Origin: an uncultured Cohaesibacter sp.
GTDB taxonomy: Bacteria; Pseudomonadota; Alphaproteobacteria; Rhizobiales; Cohaesibacteraceae
Assembly: GCF_963666525.1 (NCBI RefSeq)
Contig: NZ_OY762905.1
Location: forward strand, 124,001-188,000
Direction of reading: 5' to 3'
Length of the DNA: 64,000 nt
Positions within the stretch are counted from its first letter, which is position 1. Each line of letters opens with the position of its first letter. Shown here piece after piece: positions 63,644 through 64,000 of this stretch. The position numbers and the translations under genes are program-made. The notes beneath the pieces are model-generated. The model had not been told where the DNA came from. It did no database searches and saw only the letters and a program-made list of their open reading frames with translations.

Positions 63644-64000
63644 TCACTGGATCAGAAAACCGGTCGCCACGGAATGGATATCCGCAAAGGCAAATCCGAT
63701 GACAGCAGCAGCCACAACAGCGAACAGCAGACCGTCGACGCGATCCATCACACCGCCATGACCTGGGATGAGCGTACCGGAATCCTTGACGCCAAACATA
63801 CGCTTCATTTGTGACTCCGCAAGGTCTCCCACCTGAGAGAGCACAGAAAGTCCACCGAGCATTGTAACCATTGTCACACTCGGCTGAAGCCCGAGGATGA
63901 TGGCCACGACAACGGAAAAGCCGGTACCCAGAACAAGTCCGCCAAGCGAGCCGGACCAGGTTTTCTTGGGTGAAACCCGGCGCCACAGCTTGGGTCCACC
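63644..64000 (-). CDS. cdsA: Phosphatidate cytidylyltransferase (C-terminal part)
   Basis: The last 118 residues of CdsA, which makes CDP-diacylglycerol; the rest lies beyond the window end at 64000. The family signature KDSGTLIPGHGGVMDRVDGL is present, preceded by SPKKTWSGSLGGLV and a membrane segment. Shorter or overlapping frames in this stretch are not separate genes. Confidence 0.92.
   Translation of the reverse strand, partial: GGPKLWRRVSPKKTWSGSLGGLVLGTGFSVVVAIILGLQPSVTMVTMLGGLSVLSQVGDLAESQMKRMFGVKDSGTLIPGHGGVMDRVDGLLFAVVAAAVIGFAFADIHSVATGFLIQ

Overview
The window looks like a chromosomal segment of an alphaproteobacterium of the Rhizobiales/Hyphomicrobiales type. Four things point there: an ExoR-like regulator beside xthA and erpA; the gene order tpiA-secG-pyrG-kdsA-eno-ftsB-pdhABC-lpdA-lipA; a lipoyl domain fused to the pyruvate dehydrogenase E1 beta subunit; and the order ppiD-trpDC-moaC-moeA ... 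lexA-comEC-gltX-gltA-lpxB-lpxI-lpxA-fabZ-lpxD-bamA-rseP-dxr-cdsA. I do not assign a genus. I saw no tRNA, rRNA, CRISPR array, insertion sequence or prophage gene.

Layout. 0-6 kb: Fe-S carrier erpA, exonuclease III, ExoR-like Sel1 protein, PPK2 kinase, COQ10/RatA-like protein, lipA and a GlsB-type membrane protein. 6-12 kb: pyruvate dehydrogenase cluster (minus strand) and ftsB. 12-17.5 kb: accessory block with ubiD-ubiX behind an FNR/FixK-like box, a small membrane protein, a DUF2087 protein, an alpha/beta hydrolase and an internally duplicated membrane protein. 17.6-26 kb: eno, a DUF1835 protein, kdsA, a glyoxalase-like protein, pyrG, secG and tpiA. 26.4-33 kb: ppiD, trpD, trpC, moaC, moeA (plus) and fpr (minus).

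34.0-45.5 kb: the most distinctive region, a curli-type functional amyloid locus. csgF and csgG (secretion pore) form one unit closed by a terminator. Six consecutive secreted curlin-repeat proteins follow (462, 512, 616, 517, 169 and 242 aa), then a CsgH-like chaperone/inhibitor and a secreted protein with an Inh/AprI-like domain followed by an SH3b domain. Most curlin subunits here are several times the size of E. coli CsgA. Five of the six share a C-terminal module of about 95 residues. csgE and csgD are not in the window. The locus, with fpr, separates moeA from lexA, which I recall as neighbours in related genomes.

46-64 kb: lexA, comEC, gltX, gltA, then on the minus strand the lipid A/outer-membrane biogenesis cluster from cdsA (cut by the window end) through dxr, an inserted esterase, rseP, bamA, lpxD, fabZ, lpxA, lpxI and lpxB.

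Regulatory DNA and RNA signals: perfect 9-bp inverted repeats that overlap the ribosome-binding site of pdhA and of the fifth curlin gene; a related hairpin at the sixth curlin start; a structured trpD leader; two TTGA-N6-TCAA boxes; hairpins between curlin cistrons; and a 1-kb non-coding region with dyads before csgF.
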